Source of the DNA: Deltaproteobacteria bacterium | GTDB taxonomy: Bacteria; Desulfobacterota; DSM-4660; Desulfatiglandales; HGW-15 | Reading direction: 5' to 3' | NCBI GenBank assembly: GCA_016932235.1 | Contig: JAFGDF010000242.1 | Span: 10,770 to 74,769 of the forward strand | Length of the DNA stretch: 64,000 bases | Part shown: piece by piece, positions 35,992-45,798 of the stretch | Numbering within the stretch: position 1 is the first letter of the stretch | Layout: each line of letters opens with the position of its first letter | Program-made: the position numbers and the translations under genes | Notes under the pieces: generated by a model | Told to the model about the DNA's origin: nothing | Databases searched by the model: none | What the model saw: the letters and a program-made list of their open reading frames with translations, nothing else

Positions 35992-37561
35992 AAAACGGGG
36001 ATCAAATGATGTTTTACAAGAAAGCGCCGGAAGGGCGCTTGAAGATACCCAGGTCATTCTTGATTCTCTCCCGTATCGGATCATGGTTATAAATATGCAC
36101 ATGTTGATTGAGACCGTTAATCAAACCTTTCTGAAGGAATATGGATTCAATGCCGAAGAAGTCATAGGGAGAAAATGTTATGAAGTTATGAAGTATTTGA
36201 ACAGACCATGCTTTGAGCTGGGAGCCGGATGTTATATCGAGGAACGTTTTGAAGAGATTAAGGAAAAGGGACTTTTCAGCACTATTAAGGAATACAAAGA
36301 TAAAAACGGTAATACCCGCTTTGATACAATAGCATTATCTCCCATACTGGATGAGGAGGGAAATATAATTCAGATTCTTGAGGCATCACGAGACGTGACC
36401 GAGAGAATAACCCTTTCAAAGGATGCGGAGAAATCAAGGACATTTTTCGAGAATGTCATCCGGAGCACGGTTGACGGCATAGTGGTGGTGGACACAAAAG
36501 GTAATGTCCTAATATTTAATGAAGGAATGGAGAGGCTCACAGGATATTCATCAGATGATATCGTTTCCAGCGGACACTTGAGCAGTTTTTATGACATGGA
36601 CACCGCGAAGGAAAACATGAAAAAGATGAGAAGCAGTCATCATGGGCCGGAAGGGATGCTGAATCCCACAAGTATGACAATTACTACAAAAACAGGTGAT
36701 GAGATACCCGTAACCTTATCCGCATCCATTATCAAGGTCGATGGCAGGGAAATAGGAAGCGTGGGCGTTTTTACCGATATGAGAGAGGTACTCCAGATGC
36801 GCAAGGACCTTGAAGAAGCTCACCTTCAGTTGGTGCAATCGGAAAAAATTGCCTCAGTAGGCAGGATGGCGGCCGGTGTGGCTCATGAGATAAACAATCC
36901 TCTTTCCGGCATATTGATCTACGCTGAATTACTAAAGAACAGCCTAAAAGATAACCCGCAAAATGCCAGTGATGCCCAGGAAATAATTGATCAGACAATG
37001 CGATGCAAAAAAATTGTATCAGATTTACTTGAATTCAGCAGACAATCCATAGGTAAGGTTTCTCATTTTAAGTTAAATGACATAATTAACAAGGCCCTGA
37101 ATATACTCGTCAATCAGGCCATCTTTCAGGATATCGAGATTGTTAAAGACTTTGAAGAAGATATGCCCGACATGGCCGGAGACATAGGTCAGTTCCAGCA
37201 GGTCTTCATAAACCTTTTCATCAATGCCGCCGACGCGATGGAAGGGAGAGGTAAATTAAAGATCAAAACCCGTTTTGATTCGAAGAACAGCCAGTTTATC
37301 ATCTCTGTCTCCGATACAGGCCCGGGAATTTCCGAAGACCTGAGAGAGAAAATATTCGACATCTTTTTCTCCACAAAACCGGTAGGCAAAGGCACAGGTC
37401 TTGGCCTGAGCATCTCGCTGAACATTATTAAGCTACATGGAGGATCTATCTCCGTCATATGTCCACCGGAAGGAGGAACAAGCTTTATCATACAGGTCCC
37501 ACTCGGGTACATGGGGCAACCTGTCGAAGAACCCGTATTTATCGGATCGGATGAATATTGA
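35975..37561 (+). CDS. PAS-PAS sensor histidine kinase
   Basis: A 528-residue cytosolic kinase without membrane segments. Two PAS domains (about 25-145 and 150-275) precede a HisKA box (MAAGVAHEINNPLSG, His about 303) and a HATPase with the N box, DTGPGIS and GTGLGLSI. The first PAS contains several cysteines (KCYEVM, PCFELGAGCYIEE), which may bind metal or sense redox state. The ATG at 35975 lies inside the upstream small gene. Its TGA stop shares a base with the next gene's ATG (TGATG), so kinase and response-regulator kinase are coupled. Confidence 0.85.
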   Translation: MKKNRKKRGSNDVLQESAGRALEDTQVILDSLPYRIMVINMHMLIETVNQTFLKEYGFNAEEVIGRKCYEVMKYLNRPCFELGAGCYIEERFEEIKEKGLFSTIKEYKDKNGNTRFDTIALSPILDEEGNIIQILEASRDVTERITLSKDAEKSRTFFENVIRSTVDGIVVVDTKGNVLIFNEGMERLTGYSSDDIVSSGHLSSFYDMDTAKENMKKMRSSHHGPEGMLNPTSMTITTKTGDEIPVTLSASIIKVDGREIGSVGVFTDMREVLQMRKDLEEAHLQLVQSEKIASVGRMAAGVAHEINNPLSGILIYAELLKNSLKDNPQNASDAQEIIDQTMRCKKIVSDLLEFSRQSIGKVSHFKLNDIINKALNILVNQAIFQDIEIVKDFEEDMPDMAGDIGQFQQVFINLFINAADAMEGRGKLKIKTRFDSKNSQFIISVSDTGPGISEDLREKIFDIFFSTKPVGKGTGLGLSISLNIIKLHGGSISVICPPEGGTSFIIQVPLGYMGQPVEEPVFIGSDEY

Positions 37562-39039
37562 TGAATGAAGACATGAAAATACTTCTCGCGGATGATGAAA
37601 AAGTAGTTAGAGACGGTTGCTGCCGCGTTCTTGAAGGAAAAGGTTACCATGTATGGACCGCAGAAAACGGACAGTTTGCAATCGATATTCTTAAAAAAGA
37701 AGAAATTGATATTATTCTGCTTGACCTTAAAATGCCTGTTATAGGCGGGGAGGAAGTGCTCGAATGGTCTAGCGTTAATTTACCGGATATTCCCGTGATT
37801 ATCATTACGGGACATGGAACAATTGACCAAGCGGTGGAATGTATGAAAAAGGGCGCCTATGATTTTGTCACAAAGCCCTTCCGGACTGATGAATTTCTGA
37901 TAACCGTCGCCAGGGCAAGGGATAAGAGACTGATTGAGCAAAGAGCAAGATTATTTGAAAAAGAGCACTCAAAGAATCTCTATGATCTGAACCTCGAGAA
38001 GAGCAGGCTGAAAACAATTATCAACTGCATGGCAAACGGCGTCATGGTCGCAAACCTGAATATGGAATTAGTGCTGCATAACCCTGCCCTGATGAGGCTT
38101 TTGGAAATAAAGGGCGACATTGACGACCATGTTGCTCTTTCAAAAGTCATCAATCATGAAGCGCTGCTGGAAACACTCAGGCTGCTTCAATCAAAGGGAT
38201 CTTCGATGGGTGAATGCATATCCCAGGAATTAAGGATTGCGGGCAAATGCCTACGAGCAATATCCGCTCCCGCCGTCGTCCCCGCTGAAGGTTCCGTGGG
38301 AACGGTTACGGTCCTTGAAGACATCACGGCCTTCAAGAAACTTGATGAAATGAAATCAGACTTCGTCGATATGGTGGCGCATGAGCTTCGAAGCCCGCTG
38401 GTCTCCATAAGGCAACAGAACAGTATCCTTCTGGAGGGGCTGGCCGGTCCATTGGGAAAAAAGCAGGAGGAACTCATTGGCAGGGGTATGAAGAAAATCG
38501 ATCAGCTCCTCTCTCTTATCTCCGAACTCCTTGATATCTCAAGGATGGAGGCGGGGCAACACATTCAGCGCCGTGTTCCCACTGACGTTGAACAGGTGAT
38601 AAATGATATAATAGCCCTCATCGGGCCAAGGGCCATGGAAAAAGGTATTAAACTTTCTTTCATATGCGAGAACCTGAAGCCAATATATGCCGATCCGAAA
38701 GGCATAGAGGAAATATTTAATAACCTTATTACAAATGCCATAAATTATTCGCCTGACAGCGGCAGTGTCAGAGTTAGTGCGATCGGACAGGGAGAATATA
38801 TCGAAATAAAGGTAAGTGATACCGGGGTCGGGATTGAACCTGAAGAACTGCCAAAGATATTTGATAAATTTTACAGGATAAAACATCCAAAAACCCGTCA
38901 GGTGATGGGAAGCGGCCTTGGTCTTTCAATCGTAAAAGCTATTGTCGATTTCCATCACGGAACGATCGACGTCAAGAGCGAACCTGATAAAGGCACAATC
39001 TTCCGAATACTCCTTCCGGCGATAAAACCCGATGAATGA
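37561..39039 (+). CDS. Receiver-PAS-histidine kinase hybrid
   Basis: A 492-residue protein. The receiver domain (about 5-120) has acidic DDE, phospho-acceptor D55 (ILLDLKMP), Thr (IIITGHG) and Lys (VTKPF). A central PAS-like region (about 148-255) is followed by a HisKA box (MVAHELRSPL, His about 273) and a HATPase (DTGVGIEPEELPKIFDKFYR, GSGLGLSIVKA). The receiver-first order suggests a relay from the upstream kinase. The start is the ATG sharing the kinase stop (TGATG). A degenerate receiver fragment overlaps its 3' end. Confidence 0.85.
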   Translation: MNEDMKILLADDEKVVRDGCCRVLEGKGYHVWTAENGQFAIDILKKEEIDIILLDLKMPVIGGEEVLEWSSVNLPDIPVIIITGHGTIDQAVECMKKGAYDFVTKPFRTDEFLITVARARDKRLIEQRARLFEKEHSKNLYDLNLEKSRLKTIINCMANGVMVANLNMELVLHNPALMRLLEIKGDIDDHVALSKVINHEALLETLRLLQSKGSSMGECISQELRIAGKCLRAISAPAVVPAEGSVGTVTVLEDITAFKKLDEMKSDFVDMVAHELRSPLVSIRQQNSILLEGLAGPLGKKQEELIGRGMKKIDQLLSLISELLDISRMEAGQHIQRRVPTDVEQVINDIIALIGPRAMEKGIKLSFICENLKPIYADPKGIEEIFNNLITNAINYSPDSGSVRVSAIGQGEYIEIKVSDTGVGIEPEELPKIFDKFYRIKHPKTRQVMGSGLGLSIVKAIVDFHHGTIDVKSEPDKGTIFRILLPAIKPDE

Positions 39040-39133
39040 TTTTAGAAAAATAATGCATGCACCGGTTATAGATGATGAGGCTGTCGTCAGAAACATGGTG
39101 AGCCTGAAAGCATTCAGGGTCGTCATTATATGA
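39032..39133 (+). pseudogene. Receiver-domain remnant
   Basis: An ATG overlapping the preceding stop (ATGAATGA) opens a 33-residue frame, MNDFRKIMHAPVIDDEAVVRNMV and onward. It contains the IDDE acidic pocket and first helix of a response-regulator receiver and then stops at 39131. After the stop another frame reads SGDANFISSLPEKVYETAG up to the purB Shine-Dalgarno, perhaps the tail of the same lost gene. The central part with the phospho-acceptor Asp is missing, so a deletion remnant is likely. Confidence 0.45.
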
Positions 39134-39204
39134 AGATCAGGAGATGCCAACTTTATTAGCAGTCTGCCGGAAAAGGTTTACGAGACTGCGGGGAGGAATT
39201 TTAT

Positions 39205-40557
39205 ATGGTACTAACGACATTGAATGCAGTATCACCTATAGACGGCCGTTATAGGGGGATTATCTCCGAACTCTCCGGCTTCTTTTCCGAAGGGGCTCTT
39301 ATCAGATACAGGATCAGAATTGAAATAGAATATTTTATCGCCCTTTGTGAACTTCCCCTTAAACATCTCATGGGCCTGGATAAAAACATATTCGGGCAGT
39401 TGAGAGATATCTATATCAATTTCTCCGAACAGGACGCGGTGAGAGTGAAAGATATAGAAAAAATCACCAACCACGATGTAAAGGCCGTTGAGTATTTCTT
39501 AAAGGAACGTATGGAAAGACTCAACCTCAGGGATTATAAGGAATTTATTCACCTGGGTTTGACTTCCCAGGATATTAACAACACCGCGTTGCCTCTCGCT
39601 TTAAAGGAAGCGTGGAATGTGGTCCTGCTTCCCCTCCTGGACCGTGTAACCATGGCGCTTAAGAACAGGGCCATGGAATGGAAAGAGGTTCCCATGCTTG
39701 CCAGGACTCACGGGCAACCTGCTTCTCCAACAAGCCTTGGAAAAGAGATATATGTTTTTCGCGATCGTTTGGACAAACAGATGGGACTTATCAGGGGTAT
39801 CCCTTTCTCGGCGAAATTCGGCGGCGCGACCGGTAATTTTAATGCCCACCATATAGCATACCCTGATATAGACTGGATAGGTTTTGGAAACAACTTTGTA
39901 AATAATATTCTTGGCCTTGAACGCTCGAGAGTGACAACACAGATTGAGCATTATGATAACCTGGCCGCCTTCTGCGACGGTATGAAAAGGATCAACAACA
40001 TCCTTATTGATCTTTGCAGGGATGCATGGACATATATTTCCATGGATTATTTTAAGCAGAAAATTACTGAAGGGGAAGTTGGTTCGTCCGCGATGCCGCA
40101 TAAGGTCAATCCGATTGATTTCGAGAACGCTGAAGGAAACCTGGGCGTTGCGAATGCAATTTTCGAGCACCTGGCGGCAAAACTGCCTGTTTCAAGGCTT
40201 CAAAGAGACCTTACCGATTCAACCGTCACAAGAAACCTGGGAGTTCCGTTAGGTCACACCATGATATCCCTTAAGTCGATACTGAAAGGCCTGGATAAGC
40301 TGATCCTTAACCGCGAAGCCGTCAGTAACGATCTTCTCAATAACTGGTCGGTGATATCCGAAGCCATTCAGACCATTCTGCGCCGTGAGGGATACCCGGA
40401 ACCCTATGAATCCTTAAAAAAATTGACCCGCACGCATTCCACAATAGATCGGAAAACCATATCAGACTTTCTTGAAAAGCTCGATATAAGTGAAGATGTC
40501 AAGGCGGAAATAAGAAGGATCACGCCTGAAAATTATACCGGGATATACGATTTTTAG
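39205..40557 (+). CDS. purB: Adenylosuccinate lyase
   Basis: A 450-residue enzyme of the fumarase/aspartase superfamily. It begins LNAVSPIDGRYR, has the TSQDINNTA segment, TRTHGQP-like ARTHGQPASPTSLGKE, and the signature SSAMPHKVNPIDFENAEGN (catalytic Ser loop, about 293-311). It acts twice in purine synthesis, in AICAR formation and in AMP formation from adenylosuccinate, releasing fumarate. Length and N-terminus fit the longer Escherichia coli-type PurB. A strong GGGGAGGAA site precedes the ATG. It is alone between the kinase pair and the convergent permease. Confidence 0.92.
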   Translation: MVLTTLNAVSPIDGRYRGIISELSGFFSEGALIRYRIRIEIEYFIALCELPLKHLMGLDKNIFGQLRDIYINFSEQDAVRVKDIEKITNHDVKAVEYFLKERMERLNLRDYKEFIHLGLTSQDINNTALPLALKEAWNVVLLPLLDRVTMALKNRAMEWKEVPMLARTHGQPASPTSLGKEIYVFRDRLDKQMGLIRGIPFSAKFGGATGNFNAHHIAYPDIDWIGFGNNFVNNILGLERSRVTTQIEHYDNLAAFCDGMKRINNILIDLCRDAWTYISMDYFKQKITEGEVGSSAMPHKVNPIDFENAEGNLGVANAIFEHLAAKLPVSRLQRDLTDSTVTRNLGVPLGHTMISLKSILKGLDKLILNREAVSNDLLNNWSVISEAIQTILRREGYPEPYESLKKLTRTHSTIDRKTISDFLEKLDISEDVKAEIRRITPENYTGIYDF

Positions 40558-40792
40558 CCTGGTATTTGCAACACAGGTGAACTGAAAAACATGCCCGCAA
40601 TCTCTTTTGATTCCGATTTCAAAACAATGGGGCTTACCACTATTTCCTGATCATCCGCAGGGATGTGGATTTACTTTTCACAGAAAATCACAACCATCTT
40701 TTTTGCCTGAGAATCCCGTTAGATTCTCCATATTTGGTACCCCAAAACCTGCGCCTATCAAAGTCATCAAAATTCATTCAAAGGTCTGCGGC

Positions 40793-42511
40793 TCACCTTA
40801 CCTCAACCCTGAACTGCACGTAGTGATATCCGCTGATCGTGGTATGTTCGATATGTGTGCCGACTTTCGCCAGCAGGGATAGCCCCAGTCTCTGTAAGTC
40901 TTGTTCGGACAATTTTTCCAGTTGTGCCGGTGCAGGGGTTATATCCACATCACTGAGGACGCCACAGGCGGATATTTCGGTGATGATATAATCGGGGTGG
41001 TATTTCCAGCAAAAAACCAGATTTGCAGTGTCTGGATTCTGCTGGCAAAAAAAGGAAAAGACCTCCTCGCAGGCGAGCTGGAGCGCATACTTCTGTTTTT
41101 CGGTCATGCGGAACCGATCCTGAAAGGTGTCGATTTTATGGTTCAGATCGGCCAAACGCTGGATATGGGCTGAAATGGACAGGGTTTCGGTTTTACGGAT
41201 TTTGTAGATAAAAAAGATATTGAGAATCAAGGCTGAGAGCCCACCTAGGGTGAGGATGTCCGAAGCCATAAACCGGAATTGATCTGGAAATAGTTCGGGG
41301 AAAAATTTACCGATGCATGCCAGCAGTCCCATGGTCAGGCCGGTTCCTATGACGATTCCATTTTCGGTGTTCACCTCTGCTGAGGCTGCAACCTTGAACC
41401 CCTCTCCAAACAGGATAACCATGAATCCGATGGACATTCCTCCCATCACTGGGGCCGGGATGCTCAAGAAGAAATAGGCGATTTTGGGCAGGAAGGCTAT
41501 CAGCAGCATCATCAGAGCGGCATAGTAACCGACTACCCGTGCGGAGACACGGGTAAGCTGGATAACAGGCATCACAGTGCTATAGGTCGTGTTGGCGGTA
41601 ACCCCTGAAAGACCTCCGAGCATGCTTCCCACCGCGTCAACATACATCCCTCCCTGAATTCGGTCATACTTGATTTTATTGAATTTTCCCTCAGAAACAG
41701 ACTGCAGGGCGACGGTATCTCCAAAGGTCTCGATGGTACTTGTGATGGTGGCCATCAGGAATGATATAAACAGGGGAATGTGCCGCCAGGACAGGTGAAG
41801 ATCTAGTCCTGGCCAGCCTGATCCTGGCAATGCGACAACCGGATATTCACTGATTTGTGAAAAATCAGCGATTCCAAAGCTAAACGCGGTAAACACGCCC
41901 AGCAGGACCCCGATAATCGGGCTCCACAGTCTGACCAATGCCCTGTCGCTGATACAGGAACCTAGGATGACCAGCATGGGTAACAGGCCGCTCAGAAAAT
42001 AGGCCGGTGAGTTGTATAGGGGGTCATCCGGCTCACCAGACCACATGCCGATGGTCAGGGGAATAATGAGCATTGCCACCAGCATGATGACTGTTCCGCC
42101 CAGGGCTGGCGTGAAAATCTTACGCACAAACCGGATGAGATAAGAGATCATGACTTCCAGCGGCGCTGAAAGCAGGGTCATGATCCCGAGAAGCGGCAAA
42201 CCGCCCATATTCACCGCGTAGATACTGCAGGCGATGAATGCGCCGCTGGGTCCCAATATCATGAGGTAACCGGAGCCGATTTTCCCGACCTGGAAGACCT
42301 GGATAAACGTACTAATGGCGCTGACAAGAAGGGTGGCGAAGATAAAATACTCGGTTTGAGCCAAGTCCAATCCGCAGGCCCTGCTGATGATGATCGGCGT
42401 CAGCATCATGCTTCCGATGTTTAAAAGGGTATACTGAAAGGCCAAAGAAACCGAGGTTAAGAAGGGAGGTTTATCATCGACGCCATAAAGTAAGGTGCTG
42501 TTTTTCCCCAT
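40793..42511 (-). CDS. NCS2-type nucleobase permease with C-terminal RsbW-like domain (1)
   Basis: A protein of about 572 residues. Residues about 20-440 form an NCS2 (xanthine/uracil) permease with some 12-14 helices and the family region GLSGVTANTTYSTVMPVIQLTR. The last 115 residues are cytosolic and align with RsbW/anti-sigma GHKL ATPases: helix ALQLACEEVFSFF (the N-box position, Asn replaced by Ser), strands ending SACGVLSDVD (where DxGxP is expected, Asp replaced), and RLGLSLLAKVGTHIEH (the GLG box). ATP binding is therefore doubtful. The ATG at 42511 is chosen because MGKNSTLLYGVDDKPPF parallels the second permease's N-terminus; an ATG at 42559 is possible. It has its own promoter. Confidence 0.82.
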   Translation of the reverse strand: MGKNSTLLYGVDDKPPFLTSVSLAFQYTLLNIGSMMLTPIIISRACGLDLAQTEYFIFATLLVSAISTFIQVFQVGKIGSGYLMILGPSGAFIACSIYAVNMGGLPLLGIMTLLSAPLEVMISYLIRFVRKIFTPALGGTVIMLVAMLIIPLTIGMWSGEPDDPLYNSPAYFLSGLLPMLVILGSCISDRALVRLWSPIIGVLLGVFTAFSFGIADFSQISEYPVVALPGSGWPGLDLHLSWRHIPLFISFLMATITSTIETFGDTVALQSVSEGKFNKIKYDRIQGGMYVDAVGSMLGGLSGVTANTTYSTVMPVIQLTRVSARVVGYYAALMMLLIAFLPKIAYFFLSIPAPVMGGMSIGFMVILFGEGFKVAASAEVNTENGIVIGTGLTMGLLACIGKFFPELFPDQFRFMASDILTLGGLSALILNIFFIYKIRKTETLSISAHIQRLADLNHKIDTFQDRFRMTEKQKYALQLACEEVFSFFCQQNPDTANLVFCWKYHPDYIITEISACGVLSDVDITPAPAQLEKLSEQDLQRLGLSLLAKVGTHIEHTTISGYHYVQFRVEVR

Positions 42512-42642
42512 ATCATCCGATCTACTATCTATAATGCCAAAATTCCACGGTGACCACATTAAGAGTTGCAGCAGAATAAGGAACGCTTATTGTATGAAAA
42601 TATTATTTTGGTTTTGATAAGTACTTGCTTTTTGCTAAATGA

Positions 42643-42671
42643 AATGTAGGGAATAACGCACTGTATGTCAA
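42643..42671 (-). promoter_or_regulatory. Minus-strand promoter of permease 1
   Basis: TTGACA (42671-42666) and TACATT (42648-42643) are separated by 17 bp. The spacer TACAGTGCGTTATTCCC is nearly the same as the spacer of the promoter at 51555-51583, and the flanking TTTTGT is shared. Transcription would start about 125 bp before the permease ATG. Confidence 0.6.
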
Positions 42672-42678
42672 ACAAAAT

Positions 42679-43635
42679 CTAGATCTCTATCATCATACCG
42701 TCCCTGGCGACACTGACCCGGACGGTGCCCCCTTCGTGAAGCAGCGAGGCCAGTTTCTCAGAATCCTCGGAAAGTTTATCAAGGGCATCATCCCTTGCAA
42801 CGGGATCCTGGTGGAAGAGACACAGATGTCTGACCCCAGCTTTTTGTGCCAGTTCGGTCCCTATCACGTTATTGGAATGCCCCCAGTCTTCCTTGACGGT
42901 CCAGGAATCAGCCAGTGTGTACTGGGCATCGAATATAAGCAAGTTTGCCGCTCTGAAGAATGCCACAAAGGGCTCCAGATCCTCCTGGCATTCATCTTTG
43001 TGCTCCGAATCGGTGGAGTAGACGACGGCCTTTCCCCCTCTTTCAATGCGATATCCGAAAGATATGCCCGGATGTTTCTGCTCCTTTGGGAGGATTCTGA
43101 AACCGGCAATATCATGCCAGCACCCTGGTGACAGGATTTTAAATTCAATATCGGCTGCAAGGTCTTTGAGATCCACAGGGAACATGGGGATGCTCTGCTG
43201 GATGGAAAAGGCCTTCCTGACTTCGGGATGGCAGCTATAAATGGTGATTTTATTGCCCTCCAGGTACGCGGGAACAAAAAAAGGGAACCCCTGGATATGG
43301 TCCCAGTGGATATGTGAAAGGACAATGTGAAAGTTGCGCGGAGATGAAAATCCATAAGTTTTAATGAAGTTATTCCCGAAGTCCCGAAGCCCTGAACCGG
43401 CGTCAAACAGGACCGCATCGCCATCATCCCGTATTTCAACACAGGGCGTGTTGGTCCCGTAAGATCCACGGACCCAGAAGGGAAGTTTCTCATCCATAAA
43501 CGCGTCAAGGTCGCTATCAGGACCAAGCCTTTCTTGAACGGCGATAACGAGGGCTGCCTTGACCTTCTTTCGAATATCCGCAGTGGCGAGGGAGGCGGGC
43601 AAGCCGCCTCTCGTCCCCCAGAATTGTACTTCCAT
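42679..43635 (-). CDS. MBL-fold metallo-hydrolase
   Basis: A 318-residue metallo-beta-lactamase-fold enzyme. The metal motif HxHxDH is SHIHWDHIQG (about 107-116), the start is the typical VQFWGTRGGLP, and later residues TDSEHKD, FDAQY and GHSNN supply further ligands. It resembles the RNase Z/phosphodiesterase-like branch, with substrate unknown. It lies 41 bp after the SpoIIE phosphatase on the same strand and so ends the partner-switching operon. MBL proteins of this kind often accompany two-component or partner-switch genes. Confidence 0.75.
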   Translation of the reverse strand: MEVQFWGTRGGLPASLATADIRKKVKAALVIAVQERLGPDSDLDAFMDEKLPFWVRGSYGTNTPCVEIRDDGDAVLFDAGSGLRDFGNNFIKTYGFSSPRNFHIVLSHIHWDHIQGFPFFVPAYLEGNKITIYSCHPEVRKAFSIQQSIPMFPVDLKDLAADIEFKILSPGCWHDIAGFRILPKEQKHPGISFGYRIERGGKAVVYSTDSEHKDECQEDLEPFVAFFRAANLLIFDAQYTLADSWTVKEDWGHSNNVIGTELAQKAGVRHLCLFHQDPVARDDALDKLSEDSEKLASLLHEGGTVRVSVARDGMMIEI

Positions 43636-43676
43636 GTGAATTCTCCCATGTATCCTGTCTTTTGATAAGGGACTTG

Positions 43677-45614
43677 CTACATTTTGGCGTTATTTCCGAA
43701 ATAGCTCAAAACCATCATAGTAATATCATCTGTCTGGGGAAGGTCCTGAGAGAATGCGCTTACGTTATCGATAATATTACTCACTATTTCGGGTAGTGTA
43801 CATTTCCTCAAACATCTCAGATCCTTTTCCAGCCGTCCTTCCGAGTATAATTCATCAAGCTTGTCAGCGGCCTCGGTCACACCGTCCGTGTACAGAAAAA
43901 TTTTGTCGCCGGCATTCAATTTAATCCTGTTTGATTTATATACAAAGTCTCCTACAATACCCAGCGCCATTCCATTTGTGGTGGGCAATGTCTCAATCCC
44001 TCCATCCGTTTTGATAAGATAGGGAGGATTATGGCCCCCGTTGCAGTATTCCAGCTCACCGGTCTTCAAATCAAGTATCCCCAGGAATAACGTCACAAAC
44101 ATCAAAGAAGGATTATCTATTGAGAGGTCCTCGTTTACGCCTTTCAGTATTCTTTCTGCCGAGAGACCCTGGGTTCCTTTGTTCTTTATCAGTGTTTTGG
44201 TTATGGCCATGAATATTGCCGCGGGGACACCCTTGCCGGACACGTCGCCCACGGTGAAGCAGAGCCGATCTTCATCCATCAGAAAGAAATCGTAAAGGTC
44301 CCCGCCTACTTCCTTTGCAGGTAACAGGGTAGCGTATATATCGAATTCAGTCCTGCCTGGAAACGGGGGGAATTTTTTTGGAAGAATGCCCATCTGTATC
44401 TTGTGGGCAACCTTGAGATCGCTTTCTATCCTTTCTCTTTCAGCGGTAGCCTCTGTCAGCTCGACAATATACTTTTTAAGTGATGTCTTCATATATTCAA
44501 AGGACTCAGCGAGTTTTCCGACCTCGTCCCTTGAATTTATACGGGGAATCTCAATATCAAAATCCCCCGTGGCGATTTCCTCTAGCGCCCCGGAAAGCGC
44601 CCTTAACGGCCTGGTGATGGATCTGGCGATCCATATGGTAACGATCAGGATTATAAGAAATCCCAAGAAGCTTATATAGAGCACGGTATGGCTGAGGCGT
44701 GAAATGTCGGCCATCAGTTCATCCTGAGGAAAAAGTACGCCAAGAGACCATCCGTTGGATGACAGCGGAGTGTACACCATCCAGCATTCCTTATTCGTCA
44801 TTATGCTTGTAAAAGGGGTAAATCCCGTGTTTCCCCTTATCATTTTCCTGCCAAGTTCCCGTATACTCTCATTCCCCATTGCCTCCGCCACACTGAAGAT
44901 AGTCTCATTCATGACAAGGGCTGAATCAGGATGAGTCACAAAAGTCCCGTTTCCGGAGAGTAAAAAACCATAACCGGTCTGACCGATTTTGATTGAAGAG
45001 ATTATTTCCTGGAGCCACGAGAGAGAAATGTCTGCTGTAACCACTCCCATAAATACCCTTTTACCGTTGACAGCCTTGTAAAAGGGCATGGAATAGGTAA
45101 CCATAATGATATTACCGGCACCCTTATCAAAATAAGGCTCTGTCCAGGCCGGCCTGTTCAATTCCTTGGGTATCTGGTACCAGTCATGGTAGATATAGTC
45201 GTATGAAATGGATGTGGTAACAATATCATCTTTACTTCTGTAGACATACGGGGCAAAGCGTGGGGTGTTTACGTTGCAGGCGTATGGCTCAAAGGCGATG
45301 GTCGTGCCGTAGATCTCAGGATTATTTTTCACCACCGATCGAAGAAGGTCAATCAATTCCGCTCCTTCCGGGTGCACATCCTCATAAAAATAGGCCAGGT
45401 TCCGCGGCACTTTTTCTACGGCCATGAGAACCGTATCAATTCTGTTGACGGTTGACTGGGCAAGGTTTCTGGCATTTTTTTCCACATTTTCAGAAATAAT
45501 CCTGCGTGAAAAAAAATAATTATAGGTGAAAACAACAGAAAAAATAATCGTAATACTTATGAGTATGAGAAGAACTAGTTTTAAGGCTATTCCTCTATTT
45601 TTCATAGGTTTCAC
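43677..45614 (-). CDS. SpoIIE-type phosphatase with Cache sensor and HAMP domain
   Basis: A 645-residue membrane sensor-effector. Helix about 9-30, then a periplasmic double-Cache region (about 35-305, with YDYIYHDWYQIPKELNRPAWTEP), a second helix (about 308-330), HAMP (about 331-385), a linker coiled coil, and a PP2C/SpoIIE phosphatase (about 400-640). The phosphatase has GGDLYDFF, VGDVSGKGVPAA, YCNGGHNPPY and YTDGVTEA, which give the metal-binding Asp residues. It should dephosphorylate a STAS antagonist in response to a periplasmic ligand. The start is a GTG at 45614 with GAGAG nearby; ATG at 45605 is possible. It lies in the sCache/STAS/RsbW operon. Confidence 0.85.
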   Translation of the reverse strand: MKPMKNRGIALKLVLLILISITIIFSVVFTYNYFFSRRIISENVEKNARNLAQSTVNRIDTVLMAVEKVPRNLAYFYEDVHPEGAELIDLLRSVVKNNPEIYGTTIAFEPYACNVNTPRFAPYVYRSKDDIVTTSISYDYIYHDWYQIPKELNRPAWTEPYFDKGAGNIIMVTYSMPFYKAVNGKRVFMGVVTADISLSWLQEIISSIKIGQTGYGFLLSGNGTFVTHPDSALVMNETIFSVAEAMGNESIRELGRKMIRGNTGFTPFTSIMTNKECWMVYTPLSSNGWSLGVLFPQDELMADISRLSHTVLYISFLGFLIILIVTIWIARSITRPLRALSGALEEIATGDFDIEIPRINSRDEVGKLAESFEYMKTSLKKYIVELTEATAERERIESDLKVAHKIQMGILPKKFPPFPGRTEFDIYATLLPAKEVGGDLYDFFLMDEDRLCFTVGDVSGKGVPAAIFMAITKTLIKNKGTQGLSAERILKGVNEDLSIDNPSLMFVTLFLGILDLKTGELEYCNGGHNPPYLIKTDGGIETLPTTNGMALGIVGDFVYKSNRIKLNAGDKIFLYTDGVTEAADKLDELYSEGRLEKDLRCLRKCTLPEIVSNIIDNVSAFSQDLPQTDDITMMVLSYFGNNAKM

Positions 45615-45674
45615 CGTACTCTCTGTAAAAGTCGGATAGGTCCGGAATTTTTCGCGACGAGCATGAGCGCGGAT

Positions 45675-45797
45675 TTACGCATTGTCTGGGCGATGTTCAA
45701 AACAGGAATAAAGATCGCCTGGCTCATCGGCAACCGCCTGAACGGCTGTAAACATGGCTGTAAGTAAAAATATCAGGGCCGAGCTTACAGGTGCCAT
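45675..45797 (-). CDS. Micro-ORF encoding a signal peptide
   Basis: A 40-codon frame starts one base after the rsbW-like stop (TAG-C-ATG). It encodes a strongly hydrophobic segment (ALIFLLTAMFTAVQAVA) followed by DEPGDLYSCFEHRPDNA and a TAA. That looks like a Sec signal peptide plus a 17-residue tail. It could be a secreted peptide of the partner-switching system or the remnant of a larger exported sensor gene. The coupling to the upstream stop is seen directly; function is not known. Confidence 0.4.
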   Translation of the reverse strand: MAPVSSALIFLLTAMFTAVQAVADEPGDLYSCFEHRPDNA

Positions 45798-45798
45798 G

